NCBI RefSeq assembly: GCF_029674545.1
Contig: NZ_CP121354.1
Location: 4,659,001-4,723,000 of the forward strand
Length of the DNA stretch: 64,000 nt
From: Mesorhizobium sp. WSM4904
GTDB taxonomy: Bacteria; Pseudomonadota; Alphaproteobacteria; Rhizobiales; Rhizobiaceae
Direction of reading: 5' to 3'
Shown here: piece after piece, positions 24,645 to 33,326 of the stretch
Layout: the number at the start of each line of letters is the position of its first letter
Position numbering within the stretch: position 1 is the first letter of the stretch
Translations under genes and position numbers: made by a program
The notes under the pieces: generated by a model
Told to the model about the DNA's origin: nothing
Database searches by the model: none
Seen by the model: only the letters and a program-made list of their open reading frames with translations

Positions 24645-26078
24645 CTACTCCGCCGCCTCGTATCCCGCGATGCCCTTGATCTCCAGAAAATCCTCCAGTC
24701 CGTATTCGGCGTATTCGCGGCCGTTGCCGGATTGCTTGTAGCCGCCGAAGGGGAGGCCGGCGTCCCAGGTCGGGTAGTTGATATAGACGTTGCCGGAGCG
24801 CATGCGGGCCGCCGCCTGGCGCGCCTTCTCGATGTCCTTGGCCTGGATGTACGAGGCAAGGCCGAAGACGGTGTCGTTGGCCTGCTCGATCGCCTGCTCG
24901 ACCGTGTCGTAAGGCATGATCGACAGCACCGGCCCAAAGATCTCTTCCTTGGCGATGCGCATGTCGTGCGTGACGTTGGCGAAAACCGTCGGGCGGACAT
25001 AGTAGCCGCGGTTGAGCTCGGCCGGGCGGCCGGGGCCGCCGGTGACCAGGGTCGCGCCTTCCTCGATGCCGCTCTGGATCAAGCCTTGGATCTTGTCGAA
25101 CTGCAGTTGGCTGACCACTGGACCCAGCTTTGTTCCCGGCGCATCGGCCGGGCCGACGGTGAATTTCTCCGCCGCCGTCTTGGCGTAGCCGGCCGCCTCG
25201 TCATGGCGCTCGCGCGGCACGAACATGCGGGTCGGCGCGTTGCAGGACTGGCCGCTGTTGCCGAAGCAGCCGGCGACGCCCTTGGCGACGGCCCGTTCGA
25301 GGTCGACATCGGGGAACAGGATGTTGGCCGACTTGCCGCCGAGTTCCTGATGCACGCGCTTGACCGTATCGGCGGCGGCCTTGGCGACCAGGATGCCGGC
25401 CCGCGTCGAGCCGGTGAAGGACATCATGTCGACGTCCGGGTGGCTGGCCAGGGCCTGGCCGACGGTCGGGCCATCGCCGTTGACGAGATTGAAGACGCCC
25501 TTCGGCACGCCGGCCTCATCGATGATCTCGGCGAAGATGATCGCGTCGAGCGGGGCGATCTCGGACGGTTTCAGAACCATGGTGCAGCCGGCGGCGAGAG
25601 CCGGGCCGACCTTGCAGGTGATCTGGTTGAGCGGCCAGTTCCACGGCGTGATCAGTCCGACGACGCCGATCGGCTCCTTGACGATCAGCGACGAGCCCTT
25701 CACGTGGCGGAACTGGAAAGTCTTCAGCACCTCCGCCATCTTCTCCAGATGCGCCTGGCCGACGCCCACCTGGCTGTCCAGCGCCATCTGGCGCGGCGCC
25801 CCCATCTCGCGCGAGACAGCGAGCGCAAGGTCCTTGCTGCGCTTCTTGTAGACGTCGATGACGCGGTTGAGGATGTCGAGGCGCTCACCGACTTCGGTGA
25901 AGCCGAAAGTGGCGAAAGCGCGCTTGGCGGCCGCGACCGCCTTGTCGACATCGGCTTTGGTGCCCAGCGAGATCTGCGCGAAGACGTCCTCGTTCGACGG
26001 ATCGATGACGTCGAAATTGTTCGGCACCACAGGATCGACCCAGGCGCCGTCGATATAGAACTGCAGATTGTGTGACAT
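24645..26078 (-). CDS. NAD(P)-dependent aldehyde dehydrogenase
   Basis: 477 aa, full length for the ALDH superfamily. It oxidises an aldehyde to the acid. The catalytic Cys is C279 ([16 protein letters not shown]), the general base E245 ([12 protein letters not shown]), the Asn in TPWNWPLNQ is N147 and the nucleotide-binding FTGSTRAG is at 221-228. The C-terminal [20 protein letters not shown] is typical. The substrate is not evident; resemblance is to the betaine/aminobutyraldehyde/aromatic group. It is monocistronic, divergent from the YeiH-like transporter. Confidence 0.92.
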   Translation of the reverse strand: MSHNLQFYIDGAWVDPVVPNNFDVIDPSNEDVFAQISLGTKADVDKAVAAAKRAFATFGFTEVGERLDILNRVIDVYKKRSKDLALAVSREMGAPRQMALDSQVGVGQAHLEKMAEVLKTFQFRHVKGSSLIVKEPIGVVGLITPWNWPLNQITCKVGPALAAGCTMVLKPSEIAPLDAIIFAEIIDEAGVPKGVFNLVNGDGPTVGQALASHPDVDMMSFTGSTRAGILVAKAAADTVKRVHQELGGKSANILFPDVDLERAVAKGVAGCFGNSGQSCNAPTRMFVPRERHDEAAGYAKTAAEKFTVGPADAPGTKLGPVVSQLQFDKIQGLIQSGIEEGATLVTGGPGRPAELNRGYYVRPTVFANVTHDMRIAKEEIFGPVLSIMPYDTVEQAIEQANDTVFGLASYIQAKDIEKARQAAARMRSGNVYINYPTWDAGLPFGGYKQSGNGREYAEYGLEDFLEIKGIAGYEAAE

Positions 26079-26389
26079 GCTTCGCTCCCTGTGGGCCGGC
26101 GGGCTTCAATCGTGGCGAGGTGATCGTCGTATATCGTCGGAGACAACGATGCGGCGACCGCCCTGTCAAACGCAAGCGGAGGCGATTGAGCCAGTGCGCT
26201 GAATTCCCGATGCATACCGCCCAAAAATGCGCTGCGGTTTCGAGAAAACGACATGCATAAAAGACAGTCCTGACAATCCGATCGCGGATCCAATCGTTCG
26301 ATTAAATCGATCATTATAACTCGAATTATTCGTTGGAAAGATTAGTTCTGGAATGGCATTTCCCCGGCGAGCACGCCCGGAGAATTCGA
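26079..26389. promoter_or_regulatory. Divergent promoter region between aldehyde dehydrogenase and YeiH-like genes
   Basis: 311 bp. The stretch 26265-26335 is markedly AT-rich (ATTAAATCGATCATTATAAC) and contains nested dyads such as GATCGCGGATC and CGATTAAATCG. These suggest promoters and one or more operators for the divergent pair. No regulator gene is adjacent. Confidence 0.4.
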
Positions 26390-27436
26390 TTGTCTTTCCT
26401 GCCCGCCACCGCGAACGATCTTCCAAATGGCTTGAATTCGGCCAATTCTGGAAGCTCCGCCCCTATCTATGCCGGCATCGTGCCGGGAATCGTGCTCGCG
26501 GCGATGATCACCAGCGTCGCCTATTCGGCGCGCAATCTCTCCGGCCTCGCGCTGTTCAGCCCGATGATCCTCGCCGTCGTCGCCGGCATGGTCTATTCCA
26601 ACGTTATCGGCACGCCCGCCCATGCCAAGGCAGGCATCGCTTTCGCGCAGCGCCGGCTGCTGCGTTTCGCCATCGTGCTGCTGGGCTTCCAGCTCACGCT
26701 CGGCCAGGTGGCGGGCATCGGCCTCGGCGGCGTCGGCATCGTCGCCGCCACGCTCGGCGCGACCTTCTTGTTCACCGTCGCGCTCGGCCGGCTGATCGGC
26801 GTCGACGCCAAGCTGGCGCAACTGATCGCGGCCGGCACCTCGATCTGCGGCGCCTCGGCGATCGTCGCCACCAACATCGTCGCCGATGCGCGGGACGAGG
26901 ATGTGACCTACGCCGTCGCCGCAATCACGCTGTTCGGCACCGTCGCCATGCTCGGCTTTCCGCTGCTGGCGCCCTTGTTCGGCCTCGACCAGCACGCATT
27001 CGGCCTGTGGGCCGGCGCCTCGATCCATGAGGTGGCGCAGGTGATCGGCGCCGGTTTCCAGAACGGAACGCAGGCCGGCGAAACGGCAACCGTCGCCAAG
27101 CTGACGCGCGTCGCCATGCTGGCGCCGATGGTGATCGCGCTCGGCCTGATGGCGCGCCGCGGCAGCACTGAGGTTTCCGCGAAGCCGCCGATGCCGTGGT
27201 TCGTCGTTGCCTTCGTCGCGGTCGTGGCGCTGAACAGCCTGGTAGCTATCCCCGCGCAGGTTCATTCGGCGATCGCCTTGGCCGCGCAAGTCCTGCTGAC
27301 CATGGGGCTCGCCGCCATGGGCCTCCAGGCCGACATCTCGCAGTTGCGCTCGCGCGGCCTGCGCCCGCTGATGCTGGCCTTCTCGGCCTTCCTGTTCATC
27401 TCGGTGTTCAGCTTGACGCTGGTGAAGCTCGTCTAG
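26390..27436 (+). CDS. YeiH/YadS-type putative sulfate exporter family membrane protein (UPF0324)
   Basis: Best start is TTG 26390, behind CCCGGAGAA; a further in-frame TTG at 26333 lacks a ribosome binding site. This gives 348 aa with about ten membrane spans. Family signatures are [54 protein letters not shown] and [18 protein letters not shown]. These proteins (conserved hypothetical protein 698) are annotated as putative sulfate or small-anion exporters, with little direct evidence. It ends 3 bp inside the convergent methionine sulfoxide reductase gene. Confidence 0.88.
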   Translation: MSFLPATANDLPNGLNSANSGSSAPIYAGIVPGIVLAAMITSVAYSARNLSGLALFSPMILAVVAGMVYSNVIGTPAHAKAGIAFAQRRLLRFAIVLLGFQLTLGQVAGIGLGGVGIVAATLGATFLFTVALGRLIGVDAKLAQLIAAGTSICGASAIVATNIVADARDEDVTYAVAAITLFGTVAMLGFPLLAPLFGLDQHAFGLWAGASIHEVAQVIGAGFQNGTQAGETATVAKLTRVAMLAPMVIALGLMARRGSTEVSAKPPMPWFVVAFVAVVALNSLVAIPAQVHSAIALAAQVLLTMGLAAMGLQADISQLRSRGLRPLMLAFSAFLFISVFSLTLVKLV

Positions 27437-27930
27437 TCACCAAAGGAGCTGGCGGCGACATAGATCGCGGCGAGCTTCTCGATGCCGGCCTGGTCGTCCT
27501 TGTCGAAGCGGCCGGGCAGCGGGCTGTCGAGGTCGAGCACCCCGAACACGCCGTCGGCGTCGCGCAGCAGCACAACCAGTTCCGAACGCGAGTCGGCATC
27601 GCAGGCGATGTGGCCGGGAAAATCGTGCACGTCCTTGATCAGCATCGACATGCCGAGATCGACCGCCGTGCCGCAGACGCCTTTGCCGACCTTGATGCGC
27701 ACGCAGGCGGGCTTGCCCTGGAAGGGGCCGAGCACCAGCTCTTCGTCGGACTGTAGGAAATAGAAACCCGCCCAGTTGAGGCCGGGTACCATCTGATAGA
27801 TCAGCGCCGAGGTGTTGGCCGCGTTGGCGATCGAGTCGGCCTCGCCTTCCAGCAGCGCTTTCAATTGCGTGGCCAGCTCGTCGTAGAAGGCCGGCTTGTT
27901 GCTCGTGTCGATAGCCGTTGCCGCGAACAT
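27433..27930 (-). CDS. msrC: Free methionine-R-sulfoxide reductase, GAF domain (MsrC/fRMsr)
   Basis: 165 aa, a single GAF domain. The three catalytic cysteines sit at C76 (KPACVRI), C86 (GKGVCGTA) and C110 ([12 protein letters not shown]), with the same 10 and 24 residue spacing as in the E. coli enzyme. It reduces free L-methionine-R-sulfoxide with thioredoxin in the cytoplasm. It is monocistronic and overlaps the end of the YeiH-like gene on the other strand by 4 bp. Confidence 0.92.
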   Translation of the reverse strand: MFAATAIDTSNKPAFYDELATQLKALLEGEADSIANAANTSALIYQMVPGLNWAGFYFLQSDEELVLGPFQGKPACVRIKVGKGVCGTAVDLGMSMLIKDVHDFPGHIACDADSRSELVVLLRDADGVFGVLDLDSPLPGRFDKDDQAGIEKLAAIYVAASSFGD

Positions 27931-28021
27931 CCTGGTCGTTTCTCCGTTGCAAGGGCGCTGACGCGCCCGCTACAGTCCCGCCCTCTCTGCCACCAAAGCC
28001 GCCGCCGGGGAACAGCTTATC

Positions 28022-28450
28022 GTGACTTCCAGCCATGCCAAGACCGCCCTGGCAAGAACGATCCGGATCGCCGCCGCCGTGATCCGGGACGACAACGGCA
28101 AGCTGCTTCTGGTGCGCAAGCGCGGCACCAACACCTTCATGCAGGCCGGCGGCAAGATCGAGCCGGGCGAGGCGCCTGCCGCCGCTCTTGCGCGCGAACT
28201 GCGGGAGGAATTGGGCATCGTCGTCGACCCGGCCGCGGCTTCGCATCTGGGCTCCTTCTCGGCGCCCGCCGCCAATGAGCCGGATGCCCGCGTCGAGGCC
28301 GAACTCTTCGAACTGGCGATCGCCGGCGAGCCGATCCCGGCGGCCGAGATCGAGGAGATGATCTGGCTGAGCCCGGAGCTCGCAAGCGGCATGGAGCTGG
28401 CGCCGCTTACCGCCGACATAGTGCTGCCGCGCTACGGCCGCCAGCCATGA
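28022..28450 (+). CDS. NUDIX hydrolase
   Basis: 142 aa starting at GTG 28022. The Nudix box is intact: GGKIEPGEAPAA followed by ARELREELGIV, with the metal-binding REELGxE-type glutamates. The N-terminal IRIAAAVIRDDNGKLLLVRKRG is the first sheet of the fold. It hydrolyses a nucleoside diphosphate linked to another moiety; the substrate is not predictable. Its stop overlaps the start of the GlxA-type regulator by 4 bp, so the two are co-expressed. Confidence 0.9.
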   Translation: MTSSHAKTALARTIRIAAAVIRDDNGKLLLVRKRGTNTFMQAGGKIEPGEAPAAALARELREELGIVVDPAAASHLGSFSAPAANEPDARVEAELFELAIAGEPIPAAEIEEMIWLSPELASGMELAPLTADIVLPRYGRQP

Positions 28451-29415
28451 GCCAGGCAAAGCCATCGCCAGGCGATGCTCCCCTCACCTTCGCCGTGCTG
28501 ATCTTTCCCGGCTTTCCGATGATGGCGTTTTCCTCGGTCATCGAGCCGCTGCGCGCCGCCAACATTCTTGCCAAGCGCGACTGCTACCGCTGGGTGATCG
28601 TCGGCGCCGATGAAGGCACGGTCGAAGCTTCGAACGGCGTCGTCATCCAGCCCGGCTTCTCGGCCGCCGATGCGCCGAAGGTCGATCGCATCGTGGTGTG
28701 CTCCGGCGGCGATGCCGACCATGTCGTGGCCGACGAGGCGATGGGCTGGATCCGGAAGAGCCTGCGCGGCGGCGCGCATATCGGCGCGGTGGCGGATGCG
28801 GCGTTCTTCCTCGCCCGTGCGGGACTGCTCGACGGGCACGCCTGCACGTTGCACTGGACCAGCCAGGCCGCCTTCACCGAGGCTTTCCCGGATATCGATC
28901 TCAGGCGCGACCTCTTCGTCATCGACCGCAAGCGCTTCACCTCGGCCGGCGGCGTCGGCAGCCTCGATATGATGCTGGAGATCATCACGCGCGACTACGG
29001 CGCCGAGCTTGCGGCGGGCGTGGCGGAATGGTTCGTGCACTCGCCTTTGCGATCGAGTGTCGACCGCAAGCTGATGCCGCTCAGACTGCGCACCGGGGTG
29101 CAGAACGAGCTGGTGCTGTCGGCCATCGCCATCATGGAGGACGCGGTCGAGGAACGGCTTGGCATGGCGGAATTGGCGGAGCGTCTGGGCGTCTCGCCCG
29201 ACAAGCTCGAGCGCAATTTCCGCGCCGAGCTGGGTATTTCGCCCAACGGCTATTACCGGCGGCTCAGGCTGAAACGCGCCGCCGATCTCTTGGCGCATTC
29301 GACGCTGATGGTGCGCGATGTGGCGCTGGCGTGTGGTTTTGCTTCGATGTCGAGCTTTGCAAGGGCGTTTCGCGAGGAGCATGGGCGCGCGCCCAAGGCG
29401 ATGCGGCGGCATTAG
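28447..29415 (+). CDS. GlxA family transcriptional regulator (DJ-1/PfpI plus AraC DNA-binding domain)
   Basis: 322 aa. The N-terminal ~190 residues are a DJ-1/PfpI-like sensor domain (FAVLIFPGFPMMAFSSVIEP; the usual nucleophile Cys is not present in ADAAFFLARAGLLDG). The C-terminal ~100 residues are an AraC-type double HTH (MAELAERLGVSPDKLERNF, RDVALACGFASMSSFARAFR). Relatives regulate choline, carnitine, dimethylglycine or glycine-betaine catabolism. The DddP-like gene cluster lies downstream across a palindromic repeat, making it a plausible target. Confidence 0.9.
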   Translation: MSQAKPSPGDAPLTFAVLIFPGFPMMAFSSVIEPLRAANILAKRDCYRWVIVGADEGTVEASNGVVIQPGFSAADAPKVDRIVVCSGGDADHVVADEAMGWIRKSLRGGAHIGAVADAAFFLARAGLLDGHACTLHWTSQAAFTEAFPDIDLRRDLFVIDRKRFTSAGGVGSLDMMLEIITRDYGAELAAGVAEWFVHSPLRSSVDRKLMPLRLRTGVQNELVLSAIAIMEDAVEERLGMAELAERLGVSPDKLERNFRAELGISPNGYYRRLRLKRAADLLAHSTLMVRDVALACGFASMSSFARAFREEHGRAPKAMRRH

Positions 29416-29450
29416 GGTGAGGCGCTGACGCATCCACAACGCCGGCGCGA

Positions 29451-29612
29451 AGCACCCCCCTCTGTCCTGCCGGACATCTCCCCCTCAAGGGGGGAGATTA
29501 GCTGTTGCACCGCTTTCGGCAATCTCAGACGTTGCAGGTGTGCGCGGCGGCGCCAGAGCTGCTGATCTCCCCCCTTGAGGGGGAGATGGCCGGCAGGCCA
29601 GAGGGGGGTGCC
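29451..29612. repeat. Palindromic mosaic repeat (type B)
   Basis: Left arm AGCACCCCCCTCTGTCCTGC then CGGACATCTCCCCCTCAAGG; right arm its complement, ending CAGGCCAGAGGGGGGTGCC at 29612. Other copies are at 32987-33172 and 59630-59792. It occupies the region between the regulator and the DddP-like gene. Confidence 0.88.
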
Positions 29613-29733
29613 TCGCGCCCAACGTCTCTCTAGGTCTGCACGCGCAACCTGCGGCATCCAGCACAACAATCGCGGAATACCGCACAAGCTCAACGTCCTG
29701 CCCGGCTATGTTCGCCAAGAACAGGAGGCCTCC

Positions 29734-31029
29734 ATGAGCATCGTCGTTTTCGATCCGGACAGCACCGAGGATGTGGACTTCAAGGACCGCATGCGCCATC
29801 CGGCGGCGGCCGATCCCGCCGGCGGCATGTGGCTGTCCGACACCGAGCCGTCCTTCATCGACGCCGACGCGCTGCGCAAGGGGCGACTGGCCAGGCTGCG
29901 CGCCTGGATGCGCGAGGCGGGCTATGGCGGCGTCGTTTTGTTCGATCCCTACAACCAGCGCTACGCCACCGGCTCGCGCAACATGTTCGGCTATTTCCTG
30001 CGCAACTCGACCCGCTATTTCTTCGTGCCCACCGAAGGGCCGATCGTGCTGTTCGAATATCCGCAGAGCTACCATGTCTCGATGGTGCTCGACACGATCG
30101 ACGAGGCGCGGCCGTCGAAGCTGGTCTGGTCGTCGGTCTCCGGACGCGACGACGAGACCGCCGGACCGTTCGCCGACGAGATCACCGAGCTATTGAAGAA
30201 GCATGGCGGCGGCTCGATGAAGCTCGGCCTCGACCGCTGCAGCCATCTGCAGGCGCTGGCGCTGGAAAAGCGCGGCTGCGAGGTGAAGGACTGCCAGGGC
30301 GAGATCCTGGCCGTGCGCGCGGTGAAGACGCCTGAGGAAGTGAAATGCCTGCAGGCTTCGATGGCTGGCGCTGAAGCCGCGGTGGCTGCGGTGCGCGAGG
30401 CGATCAAGCCTGGCGTCTCCGAGAACGAGCTGTTCGCCATCATGTATCACGAGGTGATCCGCCAAGGCGGCGAGTTCATCGAGACCCGGCTGCTCACTTC
30501 CGGGCAGCGCACCAACCCTTGGTTCAACGAAGCCAGCGGTCGCAAGATCCGGCCGGGCGAGCTGGTCGCGCTCGATACCGACACGATCGGCTGCTACGGC
30601 TACTATTCCGACTTCTCGCGCACCTTCCGCTGCGGCCCTGGCAAGCCGACGCCCTACCAGAAGTCGCTCTACCGCATGGCGCACGACCAGGTGCAGCACA
30701 ACATTTCGATCGTGAAGCCCGGCATGGCTTTCCGCGAGATCGCCGAGAAGGCCTGGAAGATCCCGGACCGCTTCGTCGACCAGCGCTATACCTCGGTCAT
30801 GCACGGCGTCGGCATGCATGGCGAGACGCCCTTCATCGCGCATTCTATGGATTACGAGACCTATGGCCGCGACGGCATCATCCAACCCGGCATGGTGGTC
30901 AGCGTCGAAAGCTATATCGGCGAGAAAGGCGGCCGTGAGGGCGTCAAGCTCGAGGACGAGATCCTGATCACCGAGACTGGTACCGAGCTGCTCTCACGGT
31001 TTCCTTATGAGGACGAGTTTTTGGAATGA
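29734..31029 (+). CDS. DddP-like M24-fold protein with altered catalytic position
   Basis: 431 aa from ATG 29734, preceded by AGGAGG. The sequence tracks the DMSP lyase DddP: IETRLLTSGQRTNPWF, ALDTDTIGCYGYYSDFSRT, a MHGVG motif and KLEDEILITETGTELLSRFP. All six metal ligands known for DddP align without gaps at D281, D283, D293, H357, E392 and E407, offset by 14 from the DddP numbering I recall (D295, D297, D307, H371, E406, E421). The proposed catalytic base D377 of DddP corresponds to G363 here (MHGVGMHGETP). It is therefore probably not a standard DMSP lyase, but another M24 hydrolase or lyase acting on a small osmolyte-like molecule. It precedes a cysteine hydrolase and an esterase gene. 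Confidence 0.75.
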   Translation: MSIVVFDPDSTEDVDFKDRMRHPAAADPAGGMWLSDTEPSFIDADALRKGRLARLRAWMREAGYGGVVLFDPYNQRYATGSRNMFGYFLRNSTRYFFVPTEGPIVLFEYPQSYHVSMVLDTIDEARPSKLVWSSVSGRDDETAGPFADEITELLKKHGGGSMKLGLDRCSHLQALALEKRGCEVKDCQGEILAVRAVKTPEEVKCLQASMAGAEAAVAAVREAIKPGVSENELFAIMYHEVIRQGGEFIETRLLTSGQRTNPWFNEASGRKIRPGELVALDTDTIGCYGYYSDFSRTFRCGPGKPTPYQKSLYRMAHDQVQHNISIVKPGMAFREIAEKAWKIPDRFVDQRYTSVMHGVGMHGETPFIAHSMDYETYGRDGIIQPGMVVSVESYIGEKGGREGVKLEDEILITETGTELLSRFPYEDEFLE

Positions 31030-31100
31030 GCAGTTTGAAGCTGGATGTTCATCCTGGTGAAGTGTCGCTAACCTCTTGGAATAGCTGCGGCGCTCATCGT

Positions 31101-31287
31101 TTTCGTCATCCTAGGGCGGAGCGAGGAGCGCAGCGACGCAGCGCAGACCCCAGGATCCATGCCGTGATATCAAGGCGACACAACGCTAACAGAATTCTGC
31201 TCCGCTGCACTCCTCGGCCGAGGTCACGGCATGGATCCCAGGGTCTCCGCGACGGAGCTTCGCTCCTGCTCCGCCCTGGGACGACGG
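31101..31287. repeat. Dispersed palindromic repeat (type A), second copy
   Basis: Left arm CGTCATCCTAGGGCGGAGCG and CCCCAGGATCCATGCCGTGA; right arm GTCACGGCATGGATCCCAGG and GCTCCGCCCTGGGACGACGG. Same family as 839-1058. It separates the DddP-like gene from the cysteine hydrolase. Confidence 0.85.
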
Positions 31288-31336
31288 CGGAAACGTTTCA
31301 GCCAATCCCCGCTACCTGCGAACCAGTCACATCTGC

Positions 31337-32014
31337 ATGAAAACACCCATCTCCATTCGGCGCGGCACGGTGGCCGCGGTGTTCGTCGATCTCCAGGAAG
31401 AGCATCGCAAGGACAAACGCTATCTGGTCGAGGGTTTTGCCGAGCTCCTCGCCAACGTCCAGCGGCTGCAGCAGGCGGCGCGGCGCAATTTCGTGCCGCT
31501 CTACCACTGGGCCTATATCGTCGATCTCGCCGAAGCGCGGCCGTTCCATCCGGTGGACGACAGCGGCAAGTCGGTCTTCTCCGACAAGGACGACCCGCTG
31601 ACGGCGATCTGCCATGAAGTGGCGCCGCAAGATGGCGAAGCAATGCTCATCAAGGCGCAGGCGAGCGTCTTCGGCAAGGGCGATTTCGCCATCAAGCTCC
31701 AGGCTGCCGGCATCGAATGGCTGATCATTGTCGGCGTGTGGACCGAAGCCTGCATCGACGCCACGGTCAAGGACGCCATAGCACTCGGCTTCCGCGTGCT
31801 CCTGGTCAAGGACGCCTGCGGCAGCGCTACCGCGGCCATGCACCAGACCGGCATCCTCAACCTTGCCAACCGGCTCTATGGCGGCGCCGTCACCAACACG
31901 CTCGACGTTTGCCGGCTGATGGCCGGCGACACGGTGAGCGTTTGGCAGGTCGAAGGTTCGGTGCCGCTGCGCTTCACCTTCGAGAACGCGGCGCAACTCT
32001 ACGCCGAGCTCTGA
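31337..32014 (+). CDS. Isochorismatase-family cysteine hydrolase
   Basis: 225 aa with the catalytic triad D18 (AVFVDLQEEH), K106 (EAMLIKAQASVF) and C139 (VGVWTEACIDATV), preceded by the characteristic cis-peptide turn. The family includes N-carbamoyl-sarcosine and other amidohydrolases, nicotinamidases and isochorismatases; the substrate here is unknown. It is followed by an alpha/beta hydrolase after 5 bp, so the two form an operon. With the DddP-like gene upstream, a role in breaking amide or ester bonds in an osmolyte-related compound is possible, but that is inference. Confidence 0.88.
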   Translation: MKTPISIRRGTVAAVFVDLQEEHRKDKRYLVEGFAELLANVQRLQQAARRNFVPLYHWAYIVDLAEARPFHPVDDSGKSVFSDKDDPLTAICHEVAPQDGEAMLIKAQASVFGKGDFAIKLQAAGIEWLIIVGVWTEACIDATVKDAIALGFRVLLVKDACGSATAAMHQTGILNLANRLYGGAVTNTLDVCRLMAGDTVSVWQVEGSVPLRFTFENAAQLYAEL

Positions 32015-32019
32015 CGGCG

Positions 32020-33063
32020 ATGGCCAGCAACCCAGCTGATCGGGGCAGCCGCGGCAAATATGCCGACCGGCTCGATCCGGAGTTCTGGGACTATATCGAC
32101 CGGGTCAACAGCTGGTACCCGCCGGAGATCGTGGCCGCACCTATCGCCGAGCAGCGCGCGGTCTACAACCGGATGTGCGTGGCGTTTCACCAAGGGCGTC
32201 CCGAAGGCGTGACCACCATTGACGGCGGCGTCGCCACGGCTTCGCATGCCGTCCCGGTACGGCGTTACCGCATGGAGAAAGGGGCCACAGCGGCGATCGT
32301 CGTCTATTATCACGGCGGCGGCTTCGTGCTCGGCGATCTCGACAGCCATGACGACATCTGCGCCGAGATCTGCGCCGGCACCGGCTTCGAGGTGGTCTCG
32401 GCCGACTATCGCGTTGCGCCGGAGCATCTCCATCCGGCCTCCTTCGACGATGCATTTGCCGTGTTCGAATGGGTCGCCGCGACGAGCACGCCGCCGATCG
32501 TGCTCTGCGGCGAAAGCGCCGGCGGCAATCTCGCCGCCGCGGTGGCGCACGCAACGCGGCACCACCCTCGACACGCCATCGGCCAGGTGCTGATCTATCC
32601 AGGCCTCGGTGGCGACAAGACCGGCCGCTCCTATGTCGAGCACGCCGAAGCGCCGCTGCTGACGCTCGCCGATATCGACTTCTACCGCCGCGTCCGCTCG
32701 GCACCGGCACAGTCGGCGGACGATCCGACCTTCTCACCACTCAAGGATCGCGATTTCTGCGGCCTGCCGCCGACGGTCATCGTCACCGCCGAATGCGATC
32801 CGCTGTCGTCCGACGGCGAGACCTATCGCGACAAGATCCTCGCCGCCGGCGGGCAGGCCGTGTGGCGAGAGGAGCCGCGGCTGGTGCACTCCTTCCTGAG
32901 AGCGAGGCCGACGGTGCCGCGCGCGGCAAAGGCGTTCGCGAGGATCATTGACGACATCGCCAGACTGGGTGCCGGCGATCGAGTGCTAATCTCCCCCCTT
33001 GTGGGGGAGATGGCCGGCAGGCCAGAGGGGGGCGCGAAGGATCGCGACCTTTCGGAATTCTGA
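32020..33063 (+). CDS. Alpha/beta hydrolase, hormone-sensitive-lipase type, with repeat-derived C-terminus
   Basis: 347 aa. It has the HSL-family oxyanion motif H98-G-G-G101, the nucleophile elbow GESAGG with S166, an Asp in TAECDPLSSDGE and a His in LVHSFLRA. It would hydrolyse short-chain esters in the cytoplasm. The last ~25 residues ([18 protein letters not shown] and on) are encoded by the left part of a type B palindromic repeat, 32987-33037, so the native end was lost or extended by repeat insertion. It is the second gene of the cysteine-hydrolase operon and is followed by a solute-binding protein. Confidence 0.88.
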   Translation: MASNPADRGSRGKYADRLDPEFWDYIDRVNSWYPPEIVAAPIAEQRAVYNRMCVAFHQGRPEGVTTIDGGVATASHAVPVRRYRMEKGATAAIVVYYHGGGFVLGDLDSHDDICAEICAGTGFEVVSADYRVAPEHLHPASFDDAFAVFEWVAATSTPPIVLCGESAGGNLAAAVAHATRHHPRHAIGQVLIYPGLGGDKTGRSYVEHAEAPLLTLADIDFYRRVRSAPAQSADDPTFSPLKDRDFCGLPPTVIVTAECDPLSSDGETYRDKILAAGGQAVWREEPRLVHSFLRARPTVPRAAKAFARIIDDIARLGAGDRVLISPLVGEMAGRPEGGAKDRDLSEF

Positions 33064-33172
33064 TCATCTGAACAGTTTGGGAACGCCATTGTGATTGGCT
33101 GAGACGCTGGCGGGACAGCGCCCCCTCTGCCCTGCCGGGCATCTCCCCCACAAGGGGGGAGATCAGCTGTTT
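32987..33172. repeat. Palindromic mosaic repeat (type B), overlapping the end of the hydrolase gene
   Basis: The left arm, from TAATCTCCCCCCTTGTGGGG at 32987 and on through GGCCAGAGGGGGGCG, is coding for the hydrolase tail. The inverted right arm, CCCCCTCTGCCCTGCCGGGC and then CATCTCCCCCACAAGGGG, is at 33119-33172. Same family as 29451-29612. Confidence 0.85.
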
Positions 33173-33326
33173 CCACGCCCTGCGGAACAGCGCACAAGAA
33201 CTGCGGAAAATCAAACATTTCGCTGCGGAAAGCGGACCTATCATCGTCCGGCAGGCAATGGCGCTCCGGCGGCTGCATCCGTCCCACGACGCGACCGGAC
33301 CGGAGCGCCCACAAGAGGGAACGACG

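Noticed and set aside
29734..31029. Calling this gene dddP
   Set aside because: The proposed catalytic Asp position is Gly, so the DMSP lyase name would overstate what the sequence shows.
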